The notes beneath the pieces are model-generated. The model saw nothing but the letters and a program-made list of their open reading frames with translations. It had not been told where the DNA came from and made no database searches. Positions 62,104 through 64,000 of a DNA stretch of 64,000 nt are shown here, piece by piece. The stretch's first letter is position 1. Every line of letters begins with the position of its first letter. The position numbers and the translations under genes are program-made. This stretch comes from Diplolepis rosae (lineage: Eukaryota; Arthropoda; Insecta; Hymenoptera; Diplolepididae), in contig JAPYXD010000698.1 of NCBI GenBank assembly GCA_030998225.1, forward strand, positions 5,187,001 through 5,251,000. The letters run 5' to 3'.

Positions 62104-63030
62104 TTACACGGAAAAAAATAGTTCAATAAAGTTTATAGAACTCTTTAAGAGTTAGGGATACAAGCATTTACGGAAAACAGTTTTAGAAAATTCACAAAGC
62201 TTTTCACAATAAAATGCGGAAAATTGAGGAAAAATTATTGAAAGTTCCACATTTTATTCTGAAAAATTCTGTAAATTTTCTAGAACTGTGTTCCGTAAAT
62301 GCCTGCATCCCCAACTCTTAAGGTAGTACGATCACGAAAATTAGATCTCAGGCAAAAATAGATAATTTTGCTTTCAAGAATAGCAATATTATTATTGAAG
62401 TGTTAATTTGAAAGAGAAAAGATTATTTTTCATGACAAAAATTTGAAACACAAAAAAATAATTATATTAATAAATTTTATTTTTGCCTAAACTTATTTTC
62501 TTATCGCTTCGAGCAAAATTTTTAAAAATGATGCGATTCTAATAAATCACGGTTCATTTTTTTAGGAAAAAGATTCTCTACAACTTGACCGTTTCCAATT
62601 TTTGAAAATAAATTCTTTAATGGCCGAAATTATAAAAAAACAATTTTTCAAAACAAAATTTTTATAAAAAAATCGCTGTATTTGATAATAATTAATTCGA
62701 TTTCAAAAATAGGAAACGGTCAAGTTGTAGAGAATCTTTTTTCTGAAAAAATGAACCGTGATTTATTAGAATCGCATAATTTTTAAAAATTTGGCTCGTA
62801 GCGTTAAGAAAATAAGTTTGGGCAAAAATAAAATATATTAATAACATTATTTTTTTGTGTTTCAAATTTTTTTCATAAAAAATAATCTTTTCTCTTTCAA
62901 ATTAGCCCTTCAATAATAATATTGCTATTCTTGAAAGCAAAATTATCTATTTTTGCCTAAGGTCTAATTTTCGTGATCGTACTACCTTAAGCAGTTCTAT
63001 AAACTTTATTGAACTATTTTTTTCCGTGTA
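62104..63030. mobile_element. TTACACGG fold-back element carrying a hairpin insertion
   Basis: The ends are ACACGGAAAAAAATAGTTCA and the inverse TGAACTATTTTTTTCCGTGT. An inner inverted pair (AGGGATACAAGCATTTACGG and CCGTAAATGCCTGCATCCCC) precedes the insertion at 62322-62986. Confidence 0.82.
62322..62986. mobile_element. TTAA-flanked hairpin element, copy 3
   Basis: 665 bp. The ends are GGTAGTACGATCACGAAAAT and the exact inverse ATTTTCGTGATCGTACTACC, with TTAA at 62318-62321 and 62987-62990. TTAA duplication is the signature of piggyBac-type insertion. It is inserted in the TTACACGG element. Confidence 0.88.
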
Positions 63031-64000
63031 AAAATGGAGGAAATCGATATTCCACTACTAGTTTTAATATCAATAATATTAGGTCAGTTATTTATGTTTT
63101 TTTAATTACTTAATAGAAGCTCACGTAAAATTAATGGATTATTATTACTATTGATCTAACTGATCTCGAGTGCAATTTGCTTTATTGCAAACAATACACG
63201 TATTTGCATATCAATAGACATTTATAATTGATGGAATAATTTGGCGACTCCGATAATGAGCAAAAGGTATATTAAGTACATAAGTCAGCCAATTTCCCTG
63301 TGAGAAAAAGTTATCAGTTCGTCAAAATCCCTAAAAAAAGAACTAAACTTCAAAATTTGAGTGATTTGATCTTTTTGTATTCTTATAAACATTACAATTC
63401 ATTAAACTTGAAATTTCAAATGATAAATCTTTCAATAACTTTCGTGAGTTATTTGAGGGTGGAATCGAGTCTACAAAACTCTTTTATAGGGAATTATGAA
63501 ATAAACGCAACAATAAAATATCGTGATTATATTTTTAGAGCTTCTATAATTTTGACATTTTAAAGCCTCAACAGCTTGAACTTTTCAGAATGTTATTGGA
63601 ATTTTATAAAAGCTCATTTCCAACTAATCCGCCAATGTAAAAATAAAATAATTCTAATGGAATTGATGCAAGTTGATGAAGCGTTTTCATACTTTCAAGT
63701 AGATTTACATAAATCCTAAAGCCAGCTGCGAACAATGCTTTTTCTTCATTAACGCAGCTGCTTTCAGTTTCAAGTTAGGATTTTAATTCATCAGTTGAAA
63801 ATGCAGAAAACAATAGTCTGACCTAATTTTTGTTTCAAATTTCAAACGTTGACTCAATTTATTTATAACTTCAGTGATGCGTGCATAACGAAGACACGTC
63901 AATTTATAAACTGATAATACCAAATGACATTAAATTGACATTATTGTGTCTCAGCTAAATCAATTAAGATTATTAAATATTTATTAATCAAGTCAATATT
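63031..64000. other. no gene seen
   Basis: AT-rich; an 87-codon plus frame at 63300-63563 looks like chance. TAAAGCCAGCTGCG and CGCAGCTGCTTTCAG near 63716-63765 form a short inverted pair. Confidence 0.5.

Overview
The window looks like AT-rich nuclear DNA of an insect. It has spliced genes with short introns, GT/AG junctions and metazoan protein families. An insect, perhaps a hymenopteran, is my best guess, but the lineage is inferred from general character and no single marker proves it. Only about 7 percent is protein coding; most of the rest is introns packed with small inverted-repeat transposons.

Right of about 26 kb the window holds the 3' part of unc-13 (Munc13 family) on the minus strand, running from a linker exon at 58.2 kb to the stop codon at 26798. 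I rebuilt thirteen coding exons whose splice phases all agree (1109 codons including the stop). They give the end of the linker before C2B, the Ca2+-type C2B domain, the MUN domain and the C2C domain. The N-terminal region and the C1 domain are not visible and probably lie beyond base 64000. The most notable result is a pair of 107-base homologous exons, 12 kb apart, with identical phases. Reading frame permits one or the other only, because using both puts a TGA at the start of the C2B exon. Two further candidate alternative exons are a 150-base in-frame cassette before C2C and a short alternative last exon after the start of MUN.

Near 17.5-19.6 kb there is a divergent gene pair. Exon 1 of the RNA polymerase II elongation factor ELL is on the minus strand; its later exons were not found, so its first intron probably exceeds 17 kb. 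A two-exon gene for a 59-residue single-pass membrane protein is on the plus strand. An unassigned plus-strand exon lies at 13.4 kb.

The remaining DNA (0-17 kb, 19.6-26.4 kb and the two large unc-13 introns of 11.6 and 12.0 kb) is a nested record of transposon insertions. At least ten families of short terminal-inverted-repeat or hairpin elements are present. Several have target-site duplications I can read directly (8 bp, TA or TTAA). There are three giant fold-back elements of 1.9-3.9 kb interrupted by younger elements, a 362-bp tandem array made from a MITE-like unit, a GC-rich repeat block at 55.6-56.8 kb, and a repeated 1.3-kb element with GCGCGAAGCGCG ends. For two insertions, the intact opposite arm of a fold-back element shows the empty site.
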